Positions 1 to 11,469 of a stretch of DNA of 64,000 bases are shown piece after piece. Where the stretch lies: NCBI GenBank assembly GCA_015680685.1, contig MNCI01018361.1, positions 159,893 to 223,892 on the forward strand, written 5' to 3'. How positions within the stretch are numbered: the first letter of the stretch is position 1; every line of letters begins with the position of its first letter. This DNA comes from Gnetum montanum (lineage: Eukaryota; Streptophyta; Gnetopsida; Gnetales; Gnetaceae). A program made the position numbers and the translations under genes. Below the pieces are notes generated by a model that did not search any database, was not told the DNA's origin, and saw only the letters and a list, made by a program, of their open reading frames with translations.

Positions 1-300
1 ATTGGAAGGTTCAACACCACAACATCAATGAAAGAATGCCACTTGTGCTACGAACATACACAAAAATGATAATGCCAGCAGATCTCCACCACAATCTCAA
101 AAATGCCCTTTCTTTAGGATGGTTCCCACATGTAAGAACAACACTTTTGGACCTACTAAGTCATCCAAACTAGCATAATCCCAATCCAGTGCAACACCCT
201 TCCTTTCACAACCAATGTCCTCCAATCCTACACAAAGGCCAACATCCATTGTTTCTCCAACACCTACTAGAAGTAGTGAATCAAGAATTATGTAGAGACA
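1..300 (+). pseudogene. Gag C-terminal low-complexity tail (element D)
   Basis: Plus-strand reading rich in Pro, Ser, Thr and Gln, broken by stops. It aligns by eye with the Gag tails of B and C (SS..P..QKRPFF, then repeated PT/SNP motifs). It is not a host gene: the same sequence recurs inside three LTR elements in this window. The start lies left of the window. Confidence 0.5.
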
Positions 301-1453
301 AAAGAATCCATGCATAACTAATCATGATAAAGGGTGTAGTTGTGGGCTGGAAGTTTGAAATATTAACACAACTCCTATACTGATCCACCATAAAGTTTAG
401 GAGCAAGTGTGTGAGAAAAAACTAGTCTATGTAGTAGCCACTAAACTAGAAGACACCTAATGGCTTGAAAATGAGAATATAAAACTGTTTTAAAGATGCA
501 TGGAAGAAAATAGTTCACTTTTTAGTTTTATAGTTAAGAAAATGAACCAAACAGAGGACTTAGACATAGATATCTTACACTTTGATTATACACCAGAAGA
601 GGATATTAAACATGGAGACTTGGGAATTAAAATATAAAATTATGAAGAAGAAGCAAACACATCTAGACCTCCAAAAATGGAAATACCTTCAAGTCCAAAT
701 GAAGATATGTCTCTGAATGATCCAAACGAGACTATCACTAATGTTAGATGTGCTACCACACAATTAATTATAAATTGATAACAGTGATAGATGGAAAACC
801 AGTCATGTATAACTAGGGAATTATGCATTCCATCTCCCAAATGTGTGGCCATAAGATTAGTTGAGGGGGAGATGCTCCATCCTAGTTCAAGAACTAATAA
901 GTGTTTTTTACCTTTTTTTATAATTTTTTTATCATTTTCCTATTTCTTTTAAAATTTTTTGATTCTTCATATGTTTTCCATTTCTTATTATTTTTATTTT
1001 ATATATATATTTTTCTCTTTTCTTGAGTCATTCTCTTTATGTATAATGAATGTATTTCATGTTTTTGTTAATAATATTGCCAAGTCATGATGTAGAAGTC
1101 AACACTATGTTTTGGGTTTTTGTGTTATGCTATCAAGATGATTGGGTAAGTAATTATGTAAAGCAGTGAGACCACCTCATCCATCCCTCGAATTTTTTGA
1201 ATACAAGGTCTTTTTCATGAAAAAAATTTGGTTCTTCTTTCATGAAACTAAAATTAATCAATGATCATTGTACCCTAAAGAAAGAGGGAATGACCAAGTG
1301 GGAATGGTAAGGGTGTGACCTTAAGGGAACTTATTGGCTTTTTTTCTTATGTTTCTTCATGTGGTTTATGACTCCTCTTAGAACATATCATCACTTCTCC
1401 ATCAACCAATAATAGGAAGCTAAATGTTTTTGCATTGTGTGGTTTCCATAAAG

Positions 1454-1455
<2 letters not shown>

Positions 1456-1484
<29 letters not shown>
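1456..1484. repeat. (AC)n microsatellite
   Basis: About 14 uninterrupted AC units within the spacer of element D. It is a simple repeat, likely polymorphic. Confidence 0.95.
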
Positions 1485-1488
<4 letters not shown>

Positions 1489-3020
1489 TAGAACAATAAT
1501 GGGAATTCAAAGCACACCCCTTAGACATAATAATAGGCTATAAGCACTAGTTATGGAGCTAGAAAGACATGTTACCCATGCCTAAAGACACCTTTGTAAC
1601 TAAGGCTACTCCTTCCTTCTTCTCTTTTCTTCTCTTTTTGTAGTGATGATTGTTCTTTGAGGTGGTTGTGGATTCATGGTGGTTGATAGGATGGAACACA
1701 TCAGTGTGAGGTCACTATTCATGGTATGGACTTGGTCTAAACTTGGATGGATAGGTATGCTGATCATTTTAATCACATTTTTCACAAGAACCTATTGTAA
1801 ACATGGTCGAGTACCTTACATCCCAAGCTCTGTAATCCCTTCTCATCCCATTATTCACCTCATTGCTACATGTGATTATGAGCCTTTTGGTTTTGTTTAG
1901 TATAGTACAACATCCCAACCATAGCAATTGTGTGTTATTTGAAACAAAGGCATGGTCTACATTTAACTTTCAAGTGCCCATAAACATCAATAGAAGTGGT
2001 TATTCAAGGGCATTATGGTAAGAGCCTACTTTGGGAAGGATCCACTTGCATAACTTTTTTTGATCATGGCTTTTAACTAACTTTCACATCTTCCAGAACA
2101 TCAATGATAGTTTCTCTAAATTTATGCATAATTTTGGGACTACTTCTCATCACTTTCAATTACTTTTTCCTAATTTTTTGTAAAAATATTCTTCAAGTTC
2201 AATATTTCTTAGCCATCTTCTGAATCAAACCTTTGGTTTCAATTGTTCAAAAACTTGTGTGCTTCCAGAGTTATGCTTATTAGTCATGGGGGCTAGGGAT
2301 GTCCACTTTGAAATTTGTCTAACATCCTATTTTCGAATATGATGGTAACTAATAGTAATTGAGCAAAATAATATGAATAGCTTGATGGTTTTAATTACCT
2401 CATGGCCTTGGGCATAGTATGTCATCATCACCTTGTGCTTAAATGAAAACTAAGGGATTTGAAAAGGGTTAATTATTAAGGAAAATTTACCAAAAATAAT
2501 GTTGATCCTTTGGTAACTACAAGTGATGCTAAAAGAAATGCCTAAGGAAGAAGGTCTTTTACTAGGCACAAAAACAAAGCTAAGAGGGGGCAATGGAGGA
2601 TATGCCCATGGACAAATCATAGCACATCCAAGATAGTAGTTCAAGAATCACATGTTTGCTAGATCCATGGGATGATGAGAAGAAATTCTAGTCCATCCTT
2701 CAAGAATGTTCCACATGAATAGAGAAGCATCAACATAAGAATCAAGGTTGAAAGTCTACCACCACTAGCCCAACAAGAAGAATCATCTTCAATAGATTTT
2801 TGAAGAACTATGTAAATTTTGTAATCTTCAATGTTTTTCTAGTTTTTTTATCACTCTATCAAGTTGTATGCATCCACTAGAATAAAATTTTTAATGCAGC
2901 ACTTAGAGTTAGTCAATAGTTAGTGTCAGTCAATAATCCCATCATTCCCAATTTTTTGTAAAGAAAGCTTGGTCCTATCCTATTAACTCAAGGATGAGTT
3001 TTTATTTAGTCATGGGGATA

Positions 3021-3878
3021 TGATGAAGCATTAGTTGGTTGTGTTGATGTAGCCCCTTTGACATAGCCACTTTGAGGTAGTTGCTTTGACGCTATTGCCT
3101 TGACGTAGTTGCTTTGACATAGCTACCTCAATGCAGCTGCATTGACTAGGCCCTGTCAACACAGTGTCTATTTTCACCTATAAATATGCTTACTCCCACC
3201 ACGTATTAGCATTCTTTGGTCAATAAAATAGCTGAACTCTTGTAATTTTATTTTTTAGCCTTAGAGAACAGTCCGAGTGGCAATGTACCTAGACACATTT
3301 CTTGAATGGAAATAAGATTGAGATTGATTCTTATTCATTGCATCACTTTCACTTAGATTAAATTTACTTTTAATGCATTTTTATATTCCATGTACTTAGT
3401 TAATATTTATGCTTTCATGCATGTTAATAAATTAGTAGAATGAGTGTGACTAGTTTGAAGCATAAACGTGTATACGCTTGGTAATCCTAGTAGTGCTATT
3501 ACTTGGTTCACCCAATAGCATAGCGCTTGGTAATCCTAGTAGTAGATATGTGGGTTCAGGACATGTACAAAAAGCTAGGAATAAACACTCATCATTTGTA
3601 GGCTAGTTTAGACTTTATCTTTATGTTGTTAATTAGATCAAATAATTAATTTTTCTATTATCGTTAGGAGTAGCATAAGGCTAAAATAACATCAAGAATC
3701 ATATGGCTCACTCTTGACTAAACCATACATGATAAAACTAACACTAGTCCAAGCGGGAAGATAGCGATCTATGATCAATGTGATGCGTAACTAGTCCCAT
3801 CCACAGAATTTGACCAAATCATGTGTAAACGCTTATGATTCGTATGGTTAGGCATAGGGGGTACCTCGCCGCTCATCA
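3021..3878 (+). repeat. 3' LTR of element D
   Basis: An 858-bp LTR starting TGATGAAGC just after a purine tract (CATGGGGATA) and ending CTCATCA. It contains a TATA-like CTATAAATAT at about 3178-3187. Its 3' third is the reverse complement of the LTR ends of B and C, including the stretch around GTACCTCGCCGCTCATCA. The next five bases, ACCAT (3879-3883), are the candidate target duplication; the left partner is outside the window. Confidence 0.85.
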
Positions 3879-4680
3879 ACCATGTTATAATTTGTGGAAG
3901 GAATAGTTTAAATGTCTAGGTTCAATAGGGATTGATCATAGATTGTTATTTTCCCAATAACATTTGTAGTTAGCTTATAGTGTATGGTTAAACATGACTC
4001 AGACATATGATCAATGATGTTATGTGGTCCATATTCATAATTTTATAATAATAGTAAAATTAAATTTGATAATCTAATCAGCTAAGAATAGGAAAATGAA
4101 TCCTAATCTAGTCTACAAGCAATGAGTATCTATTTCATAATCCTTTGTCATGTTTCTAGATAAGTGCATCAACTACTAGGATTACCAAGCTATCTCATTA
4201 CTAGGTGTACTAAGCAATTAGCTACTAGAATTATCATGTTGAGCCACTTTTAATGCTTAAGATCAATTATGTTCATTTTTCTATGATTAACTTACATGGA
4301 AATGTAAATGTTATGTTAAAAAAGTTGTAAATAACCATGGAAAAATAAATGTAAGAAATTAAATCTAATCTAAGTCAAAGTATGACAATGTGAAGGAATC
4401 CATTTTGATCTTTATTATCATTTATGGGTACATCCAAGCATAACCACTTAAATAAAGACTCCAAATAATTTACTCAATCACATGATATAGACACTTGTTA
4501 ACATTTATAAAGAATGAGAAATGAAATTAATAAAGTCTATCTACTAGGAACTAAATTATGACCTTTCTTCTATCTTGACATGTATATTTATAGGCAAAAA
4601 CTAACTGAGAGATGTTGCATCTAAAATATTGCATTATAAGAAGCATCATAACTAATGGAATACAGTTTTATTATTCATCA
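3879..4680 (-). repeat. Truncated 3' LTR of older element E
   Basis: A degraded LTR of the same family on the opposite strand. It aligns in order with the plus-strand reading of the B and C LTRs: TTGATCATAG..TTTTCCCA, TATGGTTAAAC, ACTAGGATTACCAAGC, a TATTTATAGGC near 4590, and an end TTATTCATCA at 4680. The first bases expected of the LTR are missing because element D inserted at ACCAT. The remainder should lie to the left of D, outside the window. Confidence 0.7.
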
Positions 4681-6729
4681 ATCTTAAGACAAGAGCTATG
4701 TAGATGTTTTCCTGATGAAATATTAACTTAGCCTTGAACTTGTTAACATAAAATATGTGGCATTTCCGATTATCCTTATGACTCACCAAAAACTCATTTT
4801 TAATTAATTACAAAAATTATGGAATGACTAAGATGAAACTACCTACATGACAAAATTGAAAGTGTAACACTTGATAAATTTATATCATGAAGTGGTTAAC
4901 CTTTATACAAAATTTATATCATGAAAAAATTATTATAAATAACTAATTTGAAAGAATTGCAACTCATGTAGCATAGATCCTTTACCCTTCTTTTTAAGTT
5001 ATTACTAAATGGACATATTCTTCTCCTTATTGGTTCAAGAATCTCTTGTTTTTCAAAATTTTTTAAGAATCTTTGCATACCCTGGAATATCATGTTCATG
5101 ATCATTTCCTTTAGATTATACTTGCTATTGCATAGGTTCATGTCTCAGTTTCTACCTTAGTCTCTTGATCTCTTATGTGCCATTTACATTAAAGATCAAA
5201 AGTTCAATGATACAACACTTAATTAGAAAGTAATTTTTCATGCCCATATCAAATTTCTTATCCTTTTCATATAAAATTTTCTTTCTATGGTATCCTAAAA
5301 TATCAAATTTATCTTTATGTTTCTTAATCCTAAATTTTGAAACATTAGAAACATTAATATGATATTTTAAGTCCATAAGATAAGTTTTTGAAAGAAAAAA
5401 TCAAAGAAATTCAATATGAAAAATAATTCATATAAGATTATAAGACACTTTTGCTAAAAATGTAGTCGATCACTAATAAGAGTTATTCATGTGAATACTT
5501 CTCATAGTAGGCTCTTGCCTTCTCACCAATCGATAATCACTAACTAAGATGTCCTTAAGTATCCTGGTAGTTTAATATCAATAAAAAGCATAAATTATTG
5601 ATTTAATAAGAAAATATTGATTCATAAAAAGCATAACAAGGAAATATTGATTTATAATAATTCAGTGAAGTGGAATGGAAATAAAGGAAAGGAGAAGTAG
5701 TATATGAGGTACTATGCTCATAGACATAATGTACCTTATTATGTTTATCATTTCTAGTGTGAATCACCTTGTGCTTCTATTTTAACTTAAGACCAAGTCA
5801 ACCCTATTCCAATGCCATTGCATTGTATCATTCTCAAGACTACCATCTAAGGATCAACTAAAGAAGCAACATAGCTCCAAGACTAACTTTTCAAACTTGT
5901 TACAAGAAATAACATAAAGAATACTAAATTAATAGTTAATTAATTAAAATGTTATCTTAGGTCATTTAACAATAATACTTTACAAATGAGTCACATACCT
6001 TTCTATTCATATGCTTTGCTAATTCCAAGATATTTTATTAATAGAGGTCTACCTTCAAACATGGATTACATGTCCTTCCACTAAGATATCAAGTTTAGTT
6101 AAATTTAATAATTAATCTATTCTCTTACTTGATAGAGGTTTATTTTTAAACATAGATCACATGCCTTTCTAGTGGCTCACTAAATGGAAGTTTTTAAAGA
6201 TTTATTCCCATTTTTATCTCTCAATATCTCATAGTCTAGGTAGCAATGTGCTAAAACAATAACTCCCAAGGTGACATCTTGGGGAGTTAACAAATCACCT
6301 TATGTCATATATCCTTTTCCATCTTTTTTTCATTCTTTCTTCTTCCATTTAAGATTAGTGACTGTAAGGCTCATTAAAGTTTTTAGAATACTAAGGACCA
6401 CATTATGCTAATTACATTAAGCTCTTCTTAATAGAAGATGAAAGGAGAATGAAACGTGTCTCACTAATCATTATAAATGTAATACTTCTAGTAGGTAATA
6501 TGGAATGAATTGATGCAACTTCATAATATACGCCTTCAAAACCGTGTATATCATGTTAAAATAATAAAAAGAAAAAGAAAAATATAGTTAATCTACTAAT
6601 ACTGAGATCATAGAAAATAAAAGACTTTAAAAACAAAAAATAGTTAATAAAATAAAATTGGTTAAAATGGAAAACATTTAATAAATTCATAAAATATAAA
6701 AAAACATAAAAATGACAATAAATGAAAAA
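4681..6729 (-). mobile_element. Internal region of element E (3' part)
   Basis: AT-rich sequence with no intact ORF. Bases 4700-5400 have minus-strand reading frames of 67-75 codons in the position where the family's extra ORF sits, but I cannot align them with confidence. Bases 5490-6300 match the family spacer in C's orientation: AGTAGGCTCTTGCC near 5510 and the block CATGCCTTTCTAGTGG..TTCCCATTTTTATC at 6160-6225, matching 58308-58390. Bases 6530-6728 match the A-rich stretch that follows gag in B (19850-19930) and C (58720-58800). The element is interrupted here by copia element G and resumes after 26017. Confidence 0.55.
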
Positions 6730-7982
6730 TGTTGATCTTTTGGTACGTCAAAGACTTAAGAAACATGGAGAACAAGGATGCTTGTATGGTTGTTGTGTTT
6801 GTAGGGCAAGAACTTCGATTTGGAAAAAAGGTGATCTCAAAGAAGGACATCTACAAGGTCTTAAAGAAGCATGTAGGAGTTCAAAGTGCATGGAAAAGGA
6901 ATGAAGACCTTAAAGCTTAACTCCAATGTTCATAAGGAAGCCTTAGCATTGAAGGATCAATTACATAGAAGACATCTCCAAGAAACATCAAACATCTCCC
7001 ATCAAGTGAAAACATCTCTCAATAGTAGTAGACATCTTGGTCAAAAAATAGAAGGATCAATGAAGATGTCTTGACCAAACATCAAACATATACTATCAAG
7101 AAAATATGTCTCCTTGATGATGAAGATGCCTTGGCCAAGTTGAAGGTTTTTCAAAAGAAGATGTTTCTCAGAAATAGTAGACGTCTTCCTTATGAAGAAG
7201 ATGTCTTCATGAAGACATCTCCTCAAAGACGTCTTCCTTATGGAGAAGATGTCTCTCTTGAATGGAAGTCTAATGCAAAACGATGTCTTAATCTTGAAGA
7301 AGACATCTCCAATGACCATTAGATATTCATTGCATGAATTCCAAGGTGATTTCATAAACATCAAGGTTATAAGAAGACTTCATTCTCTTGGGGAATATAC
7401 AAGTTTTGAATGCAAGCAAGTGTCAACATCAAGCAATCATTATGCAAATTATTCTATTGTATTTGTGTGTCCCATTGTACTATATTTTGTACAATTGTAA
7501 GAGATCTATTGTGTTGTACCTCAAAGTGCAAGGACCAAAAAATTAGTTGCATCCTTTCCTTGTAATTCTTGTTTATCTTTTGTTGCCCTGAAGGGTTGAT
7601 GTGCTTCTTGCGAGAAGGCATTGTCCTTGAGCTTGTTGTGATCCTATGGGATTGAGTATTGGTGTAGTGCCACAACATTCCAAAGTGGAGCTTAAGTTGT
7701 AAAGGTTGTGAGATCCTAGAAACCACATTCTAAGCTTGTTGAGACCTTGTGAGCTTGAGTGGATTTGTGGGATCGAATCACTCCAAAGTAGAGCTTAGAG
7801 CTTGTATAGGGTGTGGTACTCTTAAAACCACATTTTGAGAGTAAAAAAGTCTAGAGGTATGCTAGAGAACTACACTCTGAGTATGGACTATCCAAGTTGA
7901 GGAACCATGTTAAATTTGGTGTGTGCTTTAGTTGATAAAATTTTAATTTGAGAAACTTATTCATCTCTCTCTTCTAAGTTCA
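6730..7982 (+). repeat. 5' LTR of copia element G
   Basis: A 1253-bp LTR starting TGTTGATC and ending CTAAGTTCA. It matches 24774-26017 along its length, e.g. the shared GGAGAACAAGGATGCTTGTA and GATGTGCTTCTTGCGAGAA. Confidence 0.93.
6960..7320 (+). repeat. Degenerate GAAGAC/GATGTC(T) internal repeats in the copia LTR
   Basis: The 5' half of the LTR holds many imperfect, irregularly spaced copies of GAAGACATCTCC / AAGATGTCTCC in both orientations. The same pattern is in the 3' LTR at about 25010-25330. It lies in U3 and could be transcription-factor or enhancer repeats. Confidence 0.6.
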
Positions 7983-7994
7983 ATGATCATCATG

Positions 7995-8006
7995 TGGTAT
8001 CAAAGC
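7995..8006 (+). other. Primer binding site of copia G (tRNA-iMet type)
   Basis: TGGTATCAAAGC differs at one base from the usual plant copia site TGGTATCAGAGC. It begins 13 bases after the end of the 5' LTR, a slightly long gap. Confidence 0.85.
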
Positions 8007-8040
8007 CTAGTACTCTTGCCTCTTCATCAACTTCAAGAGT

Positions 8041-8690
8041 GGAACAATGGAAGGGGCAATCAACACCAGACATACTTGGTTAAGAAGACTATTTTACTTT
8101 ATCAACTATTGTATCAAACATCTATATCACATCTACCATAAAGGTAAGTCTCTTATTCCATTCTTTTCATTCACAAATAAGTGTCTATACTTGTAAATTT
8201 GATAGTGCTCATGATATTTCTTTTGAAGAAAGGTATGGAATGTTTTGTCATGAAGTTCTTTCTTTCCAAAACTTGTATATTGAAATAAAAGACTCCTTAT
8301 ATGTCAAGCAAATGAAAATTAAAGTTCTAGATGATGAATGCTTTTATCACAAAAAGGAGAACTCAAACCTTAGGAATAAGATTCAAAAAGTAAAAAATGT
8401 GATTGAGGAAATGAACAAGAACTCTTTGGAGAAGACTAAAGATCAAAAGAAAAAAGATGTGTGCGAAAAAAATTCTAGTAGAACTCCTAAACCAAAAACT
8501 TTGAACAACTACTTTTGAAGAAAATATGGCCATATTCAAACATAGTGCTATCTTAGATTAAATCACTACTCTTAGCCTTTGCAAAAGCAGCTTAGAATAG
8601 AAACCTTGTAGGTTTGGAAAAGGAAAGAAAGAAAGCCTAAAAAGAACTTGATGGCTCGAATTCCTCTCTTCAATGACAAGATAAGCATGT
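8041..8690 (+). pseudogene. Copia Gag remnant (element G)
   Basis: A short 5' piece starts ATGGAAGGG at 8047. A lysine/glutamate-rich coiled segment follows in the frame of 8240-8518, typical of the C-terminal part of copia Gag ahead of the zinc knuckle. A broken knuckle-like stretch (KYGHIQ..CYL) follows at about 8521-8555. Most of the Gag core is missing, because only about 650 bp separate the PBS from the GAG-pre-integrase domain. It cannot encode functional Gag. Confidence 0.6.
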
Positions 8691-8981
8691 GATACATCAA
8701 TAATGGGTGTTCAAGGCACATGATAGGTGAAAAATCCCATTTCACCCATTTCACAGAACAAAATTGTGGAAAAGTCATGTTTGGAGACAATATGGAAGCT
8801 CCTATAATAGGTATTGATATCATAGGAGGTAAAGGTAAAGGATTGCAAACTGTAAATAAAGTGCTTTTTGTTGATGGATTAAAGCATAATTTTCTCATTG
8901 TTAGTGAACTTTGTGATTCAAATTTCAATGTTACTTTTTCTAAAGAAATATTTAGAATACAAGATATATATACAAGAAATG
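8691..8981 (+). pseudogene. Copia protease end / GAG-pre-integrase start (element G)
   Basis: The frame reads a GCSRHMIGEKSHFT-type motif at about 8708-8745, the residue run just after the copia protease active-site region. It continues through GDNMEAPIIGI and VDGLKHNFLIVSELCDSNFNVTF, the linker before integrase. The copia reading continues up to 8981, where pararetroviral sequence begins. It picks up after 15820 with the repeated 40-bp target and then LWHRKLGHIN at about 15966. Both sides belong to one disrupted gene. Confidence 0.85.
8942..8981 (+). repeat. Left copy of 40-bp direct repeat flanking the pararetrovirus
   Basis: It matches 15821-15860 at 36 of 40 positions, without gaps. In the copia frame both copies read the same segment (KEI.RIQ....TRN), so this is duplicated copia sequence rather than viral sequence. 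It behaves like a long target-site duplication. Confidence 0.85.
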
Positions 8982-10140
8982 GTATTGAAGCCATGGCAAA
9001 AGTGATCTATGAGTATATTGGCACGGATAATGATCATGCCCCTGTAGCCAGAAGAAAGTATGATGATATGCTTTGGGCATTAGCGGGTAAGACTATTACT
9101 GAACGTGAAGAAGTTATTTCTAATTATTATTGGATGATGGGTCAAGGATATTCTTCCATTCCTGCTCTCACAAATTATGATCCTACTGAAAATTTGATGC
9201 CTAAAAGAAGTCCTTATGTTCCATCCGATCTGCATAATATTGTGAACACTGTTCCTATTCCTTTGCAAGATGAGTTATTAAAATTTCATAAAGATTCTGT
9301 TTGTTTGATTGAGCAAAGTAAACATAAGATAGTAGAAGAAAAACTACAAAAAGGAAAAGAAATCATGTAGTTTCATGAAGAAAATTTAGCTCAGATGAGA
9401 GAATCATCTCGAGGTTTGATCTCGGTTCATGAGCCCCTTGAAGAAGTGGGATCTAATGATGATCAAGTAGTTCCTAATTTAGAGATTGATGAACTTGTGC
9501 AAGTTCCTAGTTATTCCAAGCAAGGTGAACTTTTTATTTATCATTCTGAACATTTCAATGATTAGCAAGAAGAAGAAAGGCCACATCCTTTAGAAGACCT
9601 AATTGGGCCTGAGGAATCCAATCTATTTCAAGCTAATGATGAAGAGTTGATCGATCAAATAGAAGATGGTGAAAAAGTCCCCTTTGAAGAATACTTGGCA
9701 AAAATAGCTAATGAGCTCGCTATTATGACACTCAATGCTGAAGAAGAACATGAATTCTATCGAAGAGTCTTTCGTCTTCAACATATTGTTGCTAATGGAG
9801 AAGAACAAGATCAATGGACATAGAAAAGCATGATCTAGAAATGCACTGTGCTTTTATGATGCGAGGTAAGTCCATTGAAATTCCTGAAATTGATTTTGAA
9901 GAAATGTCTGAAGATCAAAGAGCTATTCTTCCTCTCCATGAAGTTTTATTGCAAAAATGGTCTTTTGTTAGCAGTGATGGCAAGATTAATTTTCCTGAGG
10001 TTACAAAGCAAGCCATGTATAATTTTAGTAATATGTTCTCTACACATATGTCTACAAGTATCAAGCAGTGTGAAGCCCTCTTAGATATTAAAGGTCATGG
10101 TATTCGTCCTGTTTTCTTACCTTTTTTTATTGAAGAATAA
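8982..10140 (+). pseudogene. Pararetroviral N-terminal polyprotein region, function unknown
   Basis: Two frames carry the coding signal: one to a stop near 9370 and onward with stops to about 9820, then 9814-10140. The sequence is Glu/Asp-rich with several LE/EE runs (9400-9800), which may form helices. I recognise no domain; in single-polyprotein caulimovirids this position precedes the movement protein. The left end is abrupt because the insertion junction cuts the reading frame. The segment 15651-15820 at the other end of the insertion may be the start of the same coding region on the circular genome. Confidence 0.6.
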
Positions 10141-10143
10141 GTT

Positions 10144-10600
10144 TCTAATTGAAAGAATAAGGGTTTTTACTATGTTCATTTGGGCCAAATTGATATCATT
10201 GTGAGTCCAAATTTTAATTATGACATAGGTGCTAAATTTATGGTTACATTGTTGGATAGTCAAATTATTGGGGGTACTAGTTTGCATAATGATCCTGATA
10301 CAGTTTGGGAATTAGCTAAAATCTGTTAGTTTAAGGGCATTCTTAGTGCAGATGCATTATGCTCTATACAACCAAACTTTCAATTAGCCTTAACAGATGA
10401 ATATATGTCTTCTACATTATTACTTTGTGTGGAAATCCATGGTGTCCAGTTACTAGGATTAGTGTATATTGCTATTGGCACTAGAGGCACATTTCAACTT
10501 ACCAACATGATTTTGATGAACCACAAATTAAAGTGGGGAGTCAAATTCCCTGTTGGGAGTAAGCATCTTATGGCATGTGGATGAAGTATTGACCACAAAG
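10144..10600 (+). pseudogene. Movement-protein-like region (30K superfamily)
   Basis: After a stop at 10138-10140 the reading continues with a YVHLGQI-type strand at about 10170, an LLDSQIIGG segment near 10252-10272, and a beta-rich stretch ending near 10560. This pattern of short beta strands between N-terminal region and coat protein matches the 30K movement proteins of Caulimoviridae, which line plasmodesmata for cell-to-cell spread. In-frame stops are present, for example near 10327. The assignment rests on position and pattern only. Confidence 0.5.
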
Positions 10601-11469
10601 GATATGTGCAAGGTTTTTCAAGGTTAGAATAGTATTTGAAGGATTAAGAATTTCAGATAGTTCCAAGAAGTCGTCATCGTTGGAGTAAGTACCTGATGCA
10701 ATAGTTTGCAAGATCTACAGTCATATCCCTAGAAGCATTGCCTCCTACCATGCCACTAGTTAAATATGGTTCAACTTCTGAAACATCCTCAAGTTCTAAA
10801 ATCCCTCTTCACCAAATTATGATGCCAAAGGTCATTTTTTTATGATGTTGCAATCTCACAAGACAATCCATGAGAGAAGATTGGTGTTTGAAGGAAAAAA
10901 GCTACCTCAAAGTTCATATATGACAATAGCAAATGAAGATGCTAAGCCGCCTGATACATGTGCTGATTGTAGTTATTATCTTGAGCATTATATTGATTCC
11001 TCCCAGAATCAAATAGATGAGATCCGACAGTTAAATTATTTGGTCAATTGGACCAATTATTGTTCAAAAAATTGGAATTTATTGGAAGGTTCTATAGTAA
11101 ATATAGAATGATTAATGGGTGAGTTGGATGCTAAAGTAGTAAATATTCAAGAAAGATTCCAAGAGCAAGAAGTAGCAAAAATATTAGATCAAAAAGATTA
11201 TTTTTACTCTAAAAAATCAACTTAAGTTGCCAAAACCAGTAGAGAAAATGCATAGCCATCAAACAGAAGATCTGATAAGCAGAATCTAGAGACTTAAAGC
11301 AGAAAAGAAGTTGAAGCAACCATAAAAGGATTCTGAAAATATTGAAGGTTAATCTTGGCAAAAACAAGCAAAGAAAGCAATGTTTGATGAATCTGGTTGT
11401 TAGAAAAAACTCATGATGGCTATAAGAATAGAACCAAGACCACCTTGGAATTAATATCCTCAACCACCA
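10600..11469 (+). pseudogene. Pararetroviral linker between movement and coat regions
   Basis: Frequent stops in all plus frames. The longest open stretch (10842-11111) gives a peptide with CADC and many polar residues, no recognised domain. Bases 11150-11440 are A-rich, Lys/Gln-coding and probably coiled. The region is collinear with the spacer between movement and coat domains in large caulimovirid polyproteins. Confidence 0.4.

Larger units (their letters stand above)
1..3020 (+). mobile_element. Gypsy element D, internal region (pol-less), 5' part outside window
   Basis: This is the 3' portion of a plus-strand LTR retrotransposon of the same family as A, B and C. Bases 1-300 read, with stops, as the Pro/Ser/Thr-rich tail of Gag and match the minus-strand tails in B (near 20300) and C (near 59250); a shared stretch is CPFF/RPFF followed by TP-rich sequence. 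Bases 900-2450 hold the family's noncoding spacer, including the block near 2033 (CTTTGGGAAGGATCCACTT) and the block near 1570 also found at 41565. Bases 2530-2870 may be a remnant of the extra ORF, but no motif is certain. A polypurine tract (near 3010-3020) precedes the LTR. No protease, RT or integrase lies between the Gag tail and the spacer. Confidence 0.7.

Noticed and set aside
3460-3560. CRISPR-like repeated CTTGGTAATCCTAGTAGT
   Set aside because: Only two copies, inside an LTR of a plant retrotransposon; ordinary LTR-internal repetition.
7041-7500. Several ORFs of 80-107 codons at 7.0-7.5 kb
   Set aside because: They lie in the U3 repeats of the copia LTR and come from GAAGAC/GATGTC repeats read in different frames; the 3' LTR shows the same.
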